Positions 13,975-21,517 of a stretch of DNA of 55,390 nt are shown here, piece by piece (position 1 is the first letter of the stretch; each line of letters begins with the position of its first letter). The notes under the pieces were generated by a model. That model was not told the origin of the DNA, ran no database searches, and saw only the letters and a program-made list of their open reading frames with translations. Both the position numbers and the translations under genes were made by a program. Location: positions 1 to 55,390 of the forward strand of contig JASJAS010000004.1 of assembly GCA_030066875.1 (NCBI GenBank), written 5' to 3'. The DNA is from Acidimicrobiia bacterium (lineage in GTDB: Bacteria > Actinomycetota > Acidimicrobiia > Spongiisociales > UBA5794).

Positions 13975-14871
13975 ATGGACTGGTTGATCGAACCCTTCGA
14001 TTTCGCCTTCCAGCAGCGGGCGCTGCTTGGTGGTGCCCTGGCGTCGGTCGGCTTGGCGCTCGTCGGTACGTGGGTGGTGGTACGCGGGATGAGCTTCTTG
14101 GGTGACGCCCTGGTGCACGGCGTCATCCCGGGCATTGCGCTCGCAGTCTTGCTGGATTTCAACACGATGCTCGGCGCAGCGCTCGCCGCAGCAGTCATGA
14201 TTGCCGGCATCAACCTCGTTCGGAGGCAGACGACGTTCTCCGAGGACACCTCGATCGGCTTGCTCTTCGTCGGCATGCTTGCGCTCGGGGTGATCCTGAT
14301 CTCACGCACCGATTCTTATCAGGGCAGCCTGACTGGCATTCTGTTCGGTGATGCCTTAGGAGTGACAGCCGGGGACATTCGAGTACTCGCCGGTGTTGCG
14401 GTCGTCGCACTCGTTGCGACCATCATCTTCTACCGCCCGTTTCTCGCTCTGTCCTTCAACGAGCAGAAAGCACAGTTGCTCGGGTTCCGGCCCAAACTGA
14501 ACCACGCTCTGATGCTCAGCCTCATGACGCTTACCATCGTTGCCTCGTTCCAAACAGTCGGCACGCTGCTGGTGTTCGGCCTGCTTGTTGGACCGCCGGC
14601 AACCGCCGCGTTACTGGCGAGACGACTCCCTACGATCATGGCTACTGCTGCGCTGATCGGTGTGTTTTCCGTCGCCGCCGGCCTGATTGTCAGCTTTCAT
14701 GCCGATATATCCGGCTCTGCGACCATGGCGATAATGCCGATTGCGCTCTTCTTCGTTGTGTTGGCAGTGCGAGCCGCGGTCGACCGGGCACAAAAAAGGG
14801 GGGTCGCTCAGCTAGACCTGTCTGGCGACGGGGCGGGTGACAGCGACCAACTCGGCGCCCGCCTCAGCTGA
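13975..14871 (+). CDS. znuB: Zinc/metal ABC transporter permease (ZnuB/AztB type)
   Basis: A 298-residue integral membrane protein with eight or more hydrophobic segments. It belongs to the ABC-3 family, shown by RGMSFLGDALVHGVIPGIALA (cytoplasmic coupling region), LNHALMLSLMTLTIVASFQTVGTLLVFGLLVGPPATA and the C-terminal helices. It follows the binding protein by about 100 bp with a hairpin between. GAGGGG precedes the ATG, and TAACGT at the end of the spacer could serve as an additional -10. It should pair with the ATPase at 10911-11675. The C-terminus converges on the second CDF gene only 7 bp away. Confidence 0.9.
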   Translation: MDWLIEPFDFAFQQRALLGGALASVGLALVGTWVVVRGMSFLGDALVHGVIPGIALAVLLDFNTMLGAALAAAVMIAGINLVRRQTTFSEDTSIGLLFVGMLALGVILISRTDSYQGSLTGILFGDALGVTAGDIRVLAGVAVVALVATIIFYRPFLALSFNEQKAQLLGFRPKLNHALMLSLMTLTIVASFQTVGTLLVFGLLVGPPATAALLARRLPTIMATAALIGVFSVAAGLIVSFHADISGSATMAIMPIALFFVVLAVRAAVDRAQKRGVAQLDLSGDGAGDSDQLGARLS

Positions 14872-14878
14872 GATCGTC

Positions 14879-15508
14879 TCACACACAGCAGGTGTGAGCG
14901 AGCGATGGGGCACGCCACGTCGTCACAGCCGCGTATGCGGCGATCCCGGCAATCACTAGAGCGGCCACGGGGTCGGCCCACCACCAGCCGAACAGCAGGT
15001 TGAGACCAAGTCCGACAAGCAGTGCCGCCGATAGCGCCGTACAGAGATCGGTCTGCGTAGCCTCGGCGGCTGCGGCGCGCGATCCGATGACAGGGGCAAC
15101 CCGACGCTTCGCCCGGGCGATGACCGGCATGACTGCCAGGGAGGTGACTGCAAGAGCGACCCCAACGATCGAGGCGTCGGGGGCGCGGCCTACGATCAGG
15201 CTGGACGACGCCCCGAACGCAACGTATACCGCAAGGGCGGCGAAGGAAATCGCCACGAGACGCTGTGCGAGACGGTCGTCGTCCTCTCGGCAGTCGTCAC
15301 GATTCTCCCGCGAAAGGCGCCAGGTGAGGGCGACCGCTGCCGACACCTCGATCCCCGAGTCGAGCCCAAAACCGATAAGACTTACCGACCCTGCGGCGAC
15401 ACCGGCTCCGATGGCAACAAGACCCTCGATTGTGTTCCATCCGATGGTCAGGGCGTTTAGCGTACGAGCTCGACGTACGGCGTGCGGCCTGGAGAGTTCA
15501 ACGACCAT
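14879..15508 (-). CDS. Short cation diffusion facilitator-type metal exporter (copy 2)
   Basis: A 209-residue protein of exactly the same length as copy 1 at 1720-2349, with about 165 identical residues by hand alignment. It has the same GFGLDSxIEVSAA, TQTDLCxALSAALL and GWWWADPVAAL segments, and ends in HTCCV rather than DTCCG, so the final loop gains a histidine next to the cysteine pair. It is translated from an ATG that overlaps the regulator by 11 bp, as in copy 1. Most of the DNA difference between copies is synonymous, which argues against recent duplication. It is expected to export zinc or a similar metal. Confidence 0.85.
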   Translation of the reverse strand: MVVELSRPHAVRRARTLNALTIGWNTIEGLVAIGAGVAAGSVSLIGFGLDSGIEVSAAVALTWRLSRENRDDCREDDDRLAQRLVAISFAALAVYVAFGASSSLIVGRAPDASIVGVALAVTSLAVMPVIARAKRRVAPVIGSRAAAAEATQTDLCTALSAALLVGLGLNLLFGWWWADPVAALVIAGIAAYAAVTTWRAPSLAHTCCV

Positions 15509-15824
15509 GTGCGCCTTCCAGCGTCGATTCCTCCATGGCGGTTGCGATGTCGGCTAGTGCGCCGCCCAGTCGTCTCGTCACAAGCTCGTAACGGATGTGT
15601 CGTCCCTGTCGCTCGGCAACCACCAAGCCACACCCTCGCAAGCAGGCAAGGTGGTTCGACAGGTTGGACCGACTGGTCTGTGCAAGCTCGGCGAGTTCGC
15701 TCGGGAAGGCAGGACCGTCCGACAGACGCAGCAGGATCGTCTGACGGATGGGATCGCTCAGTGCGATCCCGAGCCTGGCGAGCGGCGGCTTTGATCGGTG
15801 GTCGTCCCGGAATAGTTCATCCAC
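15498..15824 (-). CDS. ArsR-family metal sensor, CmtR-like (copy 2)
   Basis: A 108-residue paralogue of the regulator at 1404. The central 60 residues, including SRSNLSNHLACLRGCGLVVA with its two recognition-helix cysteines, are nearly identical. The termini differ: this copy has DDHR near residue 8 where copy 1 has SHC, and ends in GAHGR instead of HGH. Since CmtR uses a C-terminal residue as third ligand, the two sensors may prefer different metals or affinities. The GTG at 15824 was chosen over the GTG at 15842 because it aligns with copy 1 and has GACTAT six bases upstream. Confidence 0.86.
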   Translation of the reverse strand: MDELFRDDHRSKPPLARLGIALSDPIRQTILLRLSDGPAFPSELAELAQTSRSNLSNHLACLRGCGLVVAERQGRHIRYELVTRRLGGALADIATAMEESTLEGAHGR

Positions 15825-15838
15825 GAATGAATAGTCTA
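15813..15838 (-). promoter_or_regulatory. Leaderless promoter and candidate operator of the second CmtR-like operon
   Basis: On the minus strand TAGACTAT precedes the GTG start by six bases, and TTCAT-N6-ATGAA straddles the start codon. The block ACTATTCA-N4-TGGATGAAC is shared with the first operon although flanking DNA differs, pointing to selection on the operator. Confidence 0.5.
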
Positions 15839-15956
15839 GCACTCCTGTGAGCTGACGGATCTAAACATCGCCTAATCGCCTACGTCCACAGGTGGGCGGC
15901 ACATTGCCCGAGCAATCTGATTCAATGCTCGATAACGGCAATTGATGAAGCGATAC

Positions 15957-16481
15957 TTAGGTTGCTGCTTCGTCCCTGAGCAACGACCAGACCTCCAAGT
16001 CGTGGTACCGGCCTTGGTGGAACCAGCAGCCACGCATGATTCCCTCGAAGGTGAAGCCGCACTTCTCAGCCACCCTCTTTGAGGCAGCGTTCTCGGGGTG
16101 GATGTTCAACTGCATCCGGTTCACCCGCTTGCGACCGAACAGGTAGCCGACCAACAGGTTGACCGCTTCGGTGGTGTAGCCCTTCCCGGCGTGTTGCGTG
16201 CCGAACAGTTGGTACGAGATCTCGTAGCCCTGCAAATAGTGGATGATCGGGAAGTATTCAATCTCTCCGACGATCTCACCGTCCTCGGTCACCAAGAGCA
16301 ACATCCCCTCCTCTTGATTCCAGAAGCCGTTCTTGCTGAACTCTGCTCGCAGAGTCGGTTCGCTCATCACGCCGAGCGGGAAGTAGCTGCCTCTGGTGTC
16401 GAGGTTCGACATCAGTTCAAAGAGAGCTGCTAGGTCACTCTCGCGAACGAGTCGAAGCTCGATAACGTCGCCACGAAGCAT
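15957..16481 (-). CDS. GNAT N-acetyltransferase, RimJ/RimL type
   Basis: A 174-residue acetyltransferase of the Acetyltransf_3 class. It has the N-terminal pattern IELRLVRESDLAALFELMSN, a core QHAGKGYTTEAVNLLVGYLF (acetyl-CoA pyrophosphate loop) and NPENAASKRVAEKCGFTFEG-like motif B (here IHPENAASKRVAEKCGF). This is typical of enzymes that acetylate protein N-termini or small amines. The ATG at 16481 follows GGAGGGAG. The upstream 23-codon extension is not needed. It is monocistronic, separated from the metal island by about 130 bp. Confidence 0.85.
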   Translation of the reverse strand: MLRGDVIELRLVRESDLAALFELMSNLDTRGSYFPLGVMSEPTLRAEFSKNGFWNQEEGMLLLVTEDGEIVGEIEYFPIIHYLQGYEISYQLFGTQHAGKGYTTEAVNLLVGYLFGRKRVNRMQLNIHPENAASKRVAEKCGFTFEGIMRGCWFHQGRYHDLEVWSLLRDEAAT

Positions 16482-16698
16482 GAACGCTCCCTCCGTCGAA
16501 TGCGGTCGACGATAGTCGGCGGCATGTCCTAGCCGCCCATGTCGGGACATCGGCGCTCGGCTACGTCGTCACGCGGCCTGCAAGAGCCTTGTCAGGATCA
16601 CAACAAGTGGGCCTAACTAGACAGTTCCTGAAAGAAGACGCAGTTCGGCGCGAGAGTTTGCGAAGCAAACTCCGTTAGGTCGCCCCCGGCGACCGGCG

Positions 16699-16772
16699 TG
16701 GGCGTTACCGGACTCGAACCAGTGACCTCTTCCTTGTAAGGGAAGCGCTCTAGCCAACTGAGCTAAACGCCC
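16699..16772 (-). tRNA. tRNA-Val (anticodon TAC)
   Basis: A complete cloverleaf on the minus strand. The seven-base acceptor GGGCGTT pairs with AACGCCC, a normal D arm follows, the anticodon stem CTTCC/GGAAG closes loop CTTACAA (anticodon TAC, reads GTA), and the T arm has TTCGAGT. Discriminator A is present and CCA is not encoded. Confidence 0.95.
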
Positions 16773-16815
16773 CAAGCGATCCGCAACTCTAACCGGTCTG
16801 CGATACTCGGCGGTC

Positions 16816-18267
16816 ATGTCCGCACTCACCGCCCGGGCGCTCGTTTTCTTCACATCTGCCGCCGTACTCGTCCTCGAGATACTGGCGGGCCGGATGATGG
16901 CGCCCTACGTCGGTGTCACGTTGGAGACCTTCACCGGGATCATCGGCACAGTACTCGCCGGTATATCCATCGGCTCCTGGCTGGGGGGCCGCCTCGCCGA
17001 TCGCTACCCCCCGCAGCGCATCCTCCCCATCGTCCTCATCGGCGGCGGAATTCTCGCATTTCTGACCTACCCCATCGTCACCAGGGTTGGGCCATCGTCG
17101 TCCAATTCCCCTCTCGACATCGTCATCCTGGCCGCCGTCAGCTTCTTTCTTCCGGCCGCGCTGCTCTCTGCTGTCACGCCGACCGTCGTCAAGATCCGAT
17201 TACAGACCCTCGACGAAACCGGAGCCGTTGTCGGTCGGCTTTCGGCCATCGCCACCGCCGGTGCGATCTTCGGGACCTTCGTCACCGGGTTCGTTCTCGT
17301 TGCTGCCTGGCCCAGCCGCACCATCACATTCGTCGTCGGGGCAGCGCTCGTCATCGCCGGGGTCGGCATGGGGGTCAGGGACCGGCTCGCCCCATCCGTC
17401 CTGACGTTTGTTGGAATCGCCGTCGGCCTGACCGCTTTCCTGGCGTACTCGGCACCGTCGAGGTGTGAGCACGAGACCGCCTACTACTGCGTCAACGTCG
17501 ACATCGACCAGGACCGCCCTACCGGCCGGGTCCTCTGGCTCGATACGCTGTTGCATTCCTATGTCGATTTGGATGATCCCGAGTATTTGGAGTTCCGATA
17601 TGCCCAGATCTTCGGGGCTGTGCTCGACAGCCAGCTGCCGGAGGGACCGGCCAGCTCCCTCTCGATCGGCGGCGGCGGCTTCACGTTCCCGCGTTACGTC
17701 GCTTTCACCCGTCCGGGAGGCCGCAATACTGTCCTCGAACTGGACCCGGCGATCGTCGAGATCTCAGAAAGCGAACTGGGTCTTGATCCTTCGGCCCTCG
17801 ATATTCGCATCGGCGATGCTCGGGTGACCCTCCGCGATACGCCCGAAAACACGTATGACGTCGTCATCGGTGACGCCTTCGGTGGACCCGCCGTTCCCTG
17901 GCACCTCACAACCAGAGAGTTCGCGGAAGAGTTCGGGTCCCGGCTCAAATCAGGCGGCTTCTACGTGCTGAACCTGATCGACTACCCACCGCTTGGCTTC
18001 GCCCGGGCACAGACTGCAACGCTCGCCGCGGTGTTCGATCACGTCGCGGTCGTGGCCCCACCGGAATACCTCGAGGGGCAACGCGGCGGCAACTTCGTTC
18101 TGGTGGCTTCGGATACAGAACTGGATATCGATGCACTGGCCACGGAACTGGAAGACCGTGACAGTTCCAGCGTGGTGATAGCCGGCGATGAGGTCACCCG
18201 ATTCGTTGGCGATGCCGAGATTCTCACCGACGACCATGCCCCGGTCGACCAGTTGATCACAAGCTGA
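16816..18267 (+). CDS. Membrane-anchored spermidine synthase-like protein
   Basis: A 483-residue fused protein. Residues 1 to about 220 contain seven or so hydrophobic segments (LEILAGRMMAPYVG, IGSWLGGRLADRYPP) of the MFS-like domain found in fused spermidine synthases. The C-terminal part, about 230-483, is a Rossmann methyltransferase-like domain (SLSIGGGGFTFPRYVAF, VLELDPAIVEIS, DVVIGDAFGGPAVPWHLTTREFAEEF). The DAFGG...P..L.T.EF segment corresponds to the polyamine synthase active-site strand. Whether it makes polyamines is uncertain, since many fused homologues have unknown products. The start lies 44 bp from the tRNA 5-prime end, divergently. Confidence 0.8.
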   Translation: MSALTARALVFFTSAAVLVLEILAGRMMAPYVGVTLETFTGIIGTVLAGISIGSWLGGRLADRYPPQRILPIVLIGGGILAFLTYPIVTRVGPSSSNSPLDIVILAAVSFFLPAALLSAVTPTVVKIRLQTLDETGAVVGRLSAIATAGAIFGTFVTGFVLVAAWPSRTITFVVGAALVIAGVGMGVRDRLAPSVLTFVGIAVGLTAFLAYSAPSRCEHETAYYCVNVDIDQDRPTGRVLWLDTLLHSYVDLDDPEYLEFRYAQIFGAVLDSQLPEGPASSLSIGGGGFTFPRYVAFTRPGGRNTVLELDPAIVEISESELGLDPSALDIRIGDARVTLRDTPENTYDVVIGDAFGGPAVPWHLTTREFAEEFGSRLKSGGFYVLNLIDYPPLGFARAQTATLAAVFDHVAVVAPPEYLEGQRGGNFVLVASDTELDIDALATELEDRDSSSVVIAGDEVTRFVGDAEILTDDHAPVDQLITS

Positions 18268-18270
18268 GCT

Positions 18271-18591
18271 TCACAAGCCGGCGGTTGGGATATCGTCCGG
18301 CATCAGCGGATTCGGGCGATTGGCGTGGTAACGACGCAACGTGTCGGCGTCGCAGTCAGAACACAGGTGGATGGTTCTCGTGCCCACCACGGAAAGCTGG
18401 GTGCCTCTCCCCTTCTCGAGGATCGCCAACGGCACGGCCTGCATATCACTCCCACCGCACTTCCCGCAGCTCGGGTTCAGATCGCGATCCCAACGCTGAC
18501 CACAGCTTTGGCAGACAAGAGTGATCGCATCCTCGCGGCGTGATCCCGTCAGTGCCTCGGTTTCTCCGCATTGGGGGCAGGAGATGTCCAT
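18271..18591 (-). CDS. Zinc-ribbon protein with four CxxC pairs
   Basis: A 106-residue protein with CPQC, CQSC, CGKC and CSDC pairs, enough for two zinc ribbons, separated by short basic segments. This suggests nucleic-acid or protein binding. The start at 18591 was chosen because it is 22 bp after the preceding gene's stop and begins with MDISCPQCGE. A longer frame would overlap the upstream gene heavily. It is last in a four-gene minus-strand run (CoA-binding protein, hydrolase, unknown, this). The function is unknown. Confidence 0.7.
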   Translation of the reverse strand: MDISCPQCGETEALTGSRREDAITLVCQSCGQRWDRDLNPSCGKCGGSDMQAVPLAILEKGRGTQLSVVGTRTIHLCSDCDADTLRRYHANRPNPLMPDDIPTAGL

Positions 18592-18613
18592 CGGAACAGT
18601 CTTGCAGGCGAAC

Positions 18614-19297
18614 TCAATCGACGGCTGCAAGGGCTTTCCACACCGCTCGACCCAGCGTGAACGGCAATCCGCCTCGTACCAGTTCGGCTCCTGCCACCTT
18701 CCCACCATCGTCGAGTACGAGCACAACCGTCAGCACCATCTCGTCGGCGATCGTGCGAACCTCGACACCGTCAAGCCGTGGCGCCGGGCGATGCTGCAAA
18801 AGCCGGGCGACTGCCGCGGTGACCGCCTGGTTGAGCGACGTAGGGTTCTCTACGGGTGAAAACGCAATCCCCCCTTCGGAATCCGCGACCCGAACCGAAA
18901 CTCCACCGGCGGTTTCTTCCACCGCCACCAGGACGAGCCCGGGAACGGTCCTTGCTCCCGGCTGACCTCCAAGACCACTGAAATGCGGCGGTACTTCTGC
19001 CTGACCGTTCTCTTCCAGCAACTCTCCGAGCCCCCGCCCGAGGCCAACACGTCGGGCCGGAATCCCCGGCTCGGCGGAGACCCCGGCTTCAAGCGATTCG
19101 AGGATCGACTGGATTTGCTCCCCGACCTCCTCGCTGGTCACCGAACCATTCAGCCAAACCCGTATGTGCGGGGAGCCGTCATCTCGCAAATCGACTTCAG
19201 CGGCCGAGACACCAGGAAGATCGCCGACCATTTCTTCGAGCAGAGCCGGCTGCGCCCCCCACCCGTCACCTACCCCTTGGTTGTCTGTGTCGTGCAC
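18614..19297 (-). CDS. Hypothetical 227-residue protein
   Basis: No domain recognised. The N-terminal part (LPGVSAAEVDLRDDGSPHIRVWLNGSVTSEEVGEQIQSILE) and the C-terminal part (LDGVEVRTIADEMVLTVVLVLDDGG) look like two small alpha/beta units around a Gly-rich middle. The style resembles proteins annotated as hypothetical and conserved in actinobacteria. The GTG start lies three bases after the hydrolase stop, so it is part of the same operon. No signal peptide or membrane segment is present. Confidence 0.65.
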   Translation of the reverse strand: MHDTDNQGVGDGWGAQPALLEEMVGDLPGVSAAEVDLRDDGSPHIRVWLNGSVTSEEVGEQIQSILESLEAGVSAEPGIPARRVGLGRGLGELLEENGQAEVPPHFSGLGGQPGARTVPGLVLVAVEETAGGVSVRVADSEGGIAFSPVENPTSLNQAVTAAVARLLQHRPAPRLDGVEVRTIADEMVLTVVLVLDDGGKVAGAELVRGGLPFTLGRAVWKALAAVD

Positions 19298-19300
19298 TTG

Positions 19301-20038
19301 TTAGCGCTCCACGAAACCGCGCACTAAAGCAAAGAATCGGTCATAGGCGTCCCGATGCATCGAGTGACCGGCACCCTCCAGCGAGACAAAATCGATCATA
19401 TCGTTTTCGGATTCTGCCTCAGCTCCCTTGGTCGGGGAAACCAGTGTGCCCAACGATGGGTCGGCACCTAGGAGGAGCAACGGGATCACGGAATTCAGAA
19501 TGGCGGGCCACACGTCCCACGGAGAAGCATCGGCCATCGTCCGATCGGAGACTTCGGGGCCGCACTGCAACAGGGCCTCAACTTTCAGCTCGACATCGTG
19601 CGGATGCCAGTGCGGATTCTCGGCAGCGATGGCCTCGACGGTGGGATGTGCCAACGGCTCCGGCCCTTCGGCCAGGAACCGGGCCGTCCGATCCGAATCG
19701 ATGGCCGGGTCTTCGAGCACGATCCGGCCGGCAAAGCCGGGCTGCGCCGTGGCGGCAGCTGCGGCGACGGCTCCTCCGAGCGAATGTCCGACGAGCAGAT
19801 CCCATCCGCCACCCAGCAAGAGCACGTCGTCCCGGTACGACTCGATAGAGAGGTCATCTCCTGCAGGGCTGGTGCCGTGGGCCCGCAGGTCCGGGGCGAC
19901 GGCCGTGAAACCCAGTTCGTTCAATCCCTCAGCGACACGCCACCATGTCGAACCCGCCGAGGTGAGCCCGTGCAGCAACAAAGCCCGTCGCGGCCCCTCG
20001 CCCCAAACGGTCGTGCTCAGTGCCACAGGTTGGGTCAT
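19301..20038 (-). CDS. Alpha/beta-fold hydrolase
   Basis: A 245-residue hydrolase with oxyanion-hole LLLHGLTSAGSTWW (about residue 22), a serine nucleophile in VGHSLGGAVAAAAA, a likely acid in LLLGADPSLG and a histidine in LEGAGHSMHRDAYDRF. The ATG at 20038 overlaps the stop of the CoA-binding gene as ATGA, which decides the start over an in-frame ATG 12 codons upstream. It is cytoplasmic. The substrate cannot be inferred. It resembles esterases and lactonases of the general Abhydrolase_6 family. Confidence 0.85.
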   Translation of the reverse strand: MTQPVALSTTVWGEGPRRALLLHGLTSAGSTWWRVAEGLNELGFTAVAPDLRAHGTSPAGDDLSIESYRDDVLLLGGGWDLLVGHSLGGAVAAAAATAQPGFAGRIVLEDPAIDSDRTARFLAEGPEPLAHPTVEAIAAENPHWHPHDVELKVEALLQCGPEVSDRTMADASPWDVWPAILNSVIPLLLLGADPSLGTLVSPTKGAEAESENDMIDFVSLEGAGHSMHRDAYDRFFALVRGFVER

Positions 20039-20436
20039 AGGCCCGACCGCATCCTGCTCTGCACCATGATGCAAGAGTTAGCCAGGTAGTTGAAGTCATG
20101 CTCGGTGAGGTACGTCATCACTTCCGGGCTTTCCGCTCCCGGCTGGACCCAGACATTCCAAAGGCCTAGTTCGCCGGCCTTGCGGAGCACCTGCAGCGCT
20201 ACTGAAGGGGGTACCACGATGTTGACGATGGTTGGCTTCTTGGGCAGTGCTTCCAGTGATTGATAGGCAGGGTCGCCATCCACGGTGTCGCGGTTTGGGT
20301 TGACGGCGTAGACCTCGAAGCCCTTCCGCTTGAGGTCGCGGTAGATCACCGAGCCGTACTTGGCGGGATCGTCGGTGGCACCGACGATGGCAACGGTGGT
20401 GTCGTCTCTGTGCAGCAGTGTTGCAATGTCGTTCAT
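20035..20436 (-). CDS. CoA-binding domain protein (YccU-like)
   Basis: A 133-residue Rossmann protein: TTVAIVGATDDPAKYGSVIYRDLKRKGFEVYAVNPN is the CoA-binding domain signature, followed by VNIVVPPSVALQVLRKAGELGLWNVWVQPGAE. These stand-alone proteins, related to the succinyl-CoA synthetase alpha N-domain, bind CoA, and their cellular role is unclear. The ATG at 20436 follows GAGGG. It starts the four-gene minus-strand operon, 152 bp from the divergent ComB-like gene. Confidence 0.88.
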   Translation of the reverse strand: MNDIATLLHRDDTTVAIVGATDDPAKYGSVIYRDLKRKGFEVYAVNPNRDTVDGDPAYQSLEALPKKPTIVNIVVPPSVALQVLRKAGELGLWNVWVQPGAESPEVMTYLTEHDFNYLANSCIMVQSRMRSGL

Positions 20437-20588
20437 ATGGCCCTCAACGCATTTCCCCCGTCGGTTCATCCCCGGCCGCCTCAGAGAGTACGTATCTGGT
20501 GACCAGGCTCCAAGACGAACCACGTCGTATGCGATGTATCCCACCAGGCCCGTTTCTCCCCCGATCGGGCACCGGCAATACTCGGAAC

Positions 20589-21278
20589 GTGCAAATCCGT
20601 CACGCATTCGGCCTTGCCGGGGCGGCAACAGCCTCTGGACCCACGGTGGTAGTCGACGTCTTCCGAGCGTTCTCCGCAGCCGCCTATGCGTTCGCCGCGA
20701 GTGCGCGCCGGATAGTGCTTGCTGAGGAAGTCGACGAAGCCACCGCCTTGGCTGCATCAACGGCGAATACGATCCTCATGGGCGAGGTCGGCGGCGTGCG
20801 TCCGCCTGCGTTCGATCTCGGCAATTCCCCCGGCGAGATACTCGCCGATCCCGAAAGCGTTGCCGGAAAGACCGTCGTGCATCGCAGCTCTTCAGGCACA
20901 AGATGCGCTCGAGCCGCTCTCGTTGCGGGGGCAGCACCGCTGTACGTCGCCAGCCTGGTCGTTGGCTCGGCAACGGCCCGGGCGTTGCGGGAAGCAGACC
21001 AGGTGACGATCGTTGCCGCCGGCCTCGGAGGGATCGAAGCTGCAGAAGAAGATGAAGCGTGTGCCGGGTTCATTGCAGCGCAGCTCCTGGGTGAGGACGC
21101 CGACACCGAAGAGGTCGGTCGCCAGGTCGCTACATCCGACAGGGCCCGCTACCTGGACCGGGCCGAGTTCACCCACGCCGATGACGTGCGGCTGTGCAGT
21201 ACCGTCGACCGGTTCGACTTTGCCATGCGCGCCAGCCCGAAGAATGGCCTTCTAGTAGTGCGCCGCGAGGATGCCTAG
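20589..21278 (+). CDS. 2-phosphosulfolactate phosphatase-like (ComB family)
   Basis: A 229-residue protein: VVVDVFRAFSAAAYAFAASARRIVLAEEVDEA at the N-terminus and MGEVGGVRPPAFDLGNSPGEI in the middle are the ComB family blocks, which contain the magnesium site, followed by RSSSGTRCARAA. In archaea ComB acts in coenzyme M synthesis. Bacterial members are widespread without coenzyme M, so the true substrate here is unknown. The GTG start at 20589 fits the family N-terminus. The upstream frame runs into the divergent CoA-binding gene. The stop shares CTAG with the stop of the convergent membrane protein. Confidence 0.82.
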   Translation: MQIRHAFGLAGAATASGPTVVVDVFRAFSAAAYAFAASARRIVLAEEVDEATALAASTANTILMGEVGGVRPPAFDLGNSPGEILADPESVAGKTVVHRSSSGTRCARAALVAGAAPLYVASLVVGSATARALREADQVTIVAAGLGGIEAAEEDEACAGFIAAQLLGEDADTEEVGRQVATSDRARYLDRAEFTHADDVRLCSTVDRFDFAMRASPKNGLLVVRREDA

Positions 21279-21517
21279 CGGATCAACTCATCGATGTCGG
21301 GGCCAACAGAGGCGTCCGGCAACACCGATTCCTCGGCAGCGGATCTGCGGCGCGAGGCTGCGAGAACTACAGCTCCAGCCACAATCAGGACGGCCGGCGC
21401 TACCCAGCGACCCTCGAACAGCACAAAGCCGCGTTCCGAGAACATCATCGGAATACCGACTGCCAGGAACAAGACGCCGAAGATGAAGGAGACGGGGTCA
21501 AACGGGTGTCGCTTCAC
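21275..21517 (-). CDS. Small two-helix membrane protein
   Basis: Eighty residues with two hydrophobic segments (about 9-27 and 38-56) and an acidic C-terminal tail. The ATG overlaps the stop of the PspC/LiaF-like gene as ATGA, so it belongs to that envelope-stress operon. No motif identifies a family. Similar small proteins accompany PspC genes and may sense the membrane or modulate PspC. Confidence 0.75.
   Translation of the reverse strand: MKRHPFDPVSFIFGVLFLAVGIPMMFSERGFVLFEGRWVAPAVLIVAGAVVLAASRRRSAAEESVLPDASVGPDIDELIR

Noticed and set aside
14878-14898. CTCACAC/GTGTGAG hairpin at the end of the second CDF gene
   Set aside because: It is inside the coding region for the HTCC ending and has no T-run. 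A terminator role is possible but not supported.
1392-15840. Inverted CmtR-CDF operons considered as ends of a composite transposon
   Set aside because: No transposase, terminal inverted repeat or target duplication is visible. The copies differ mostly at synonymous positions.
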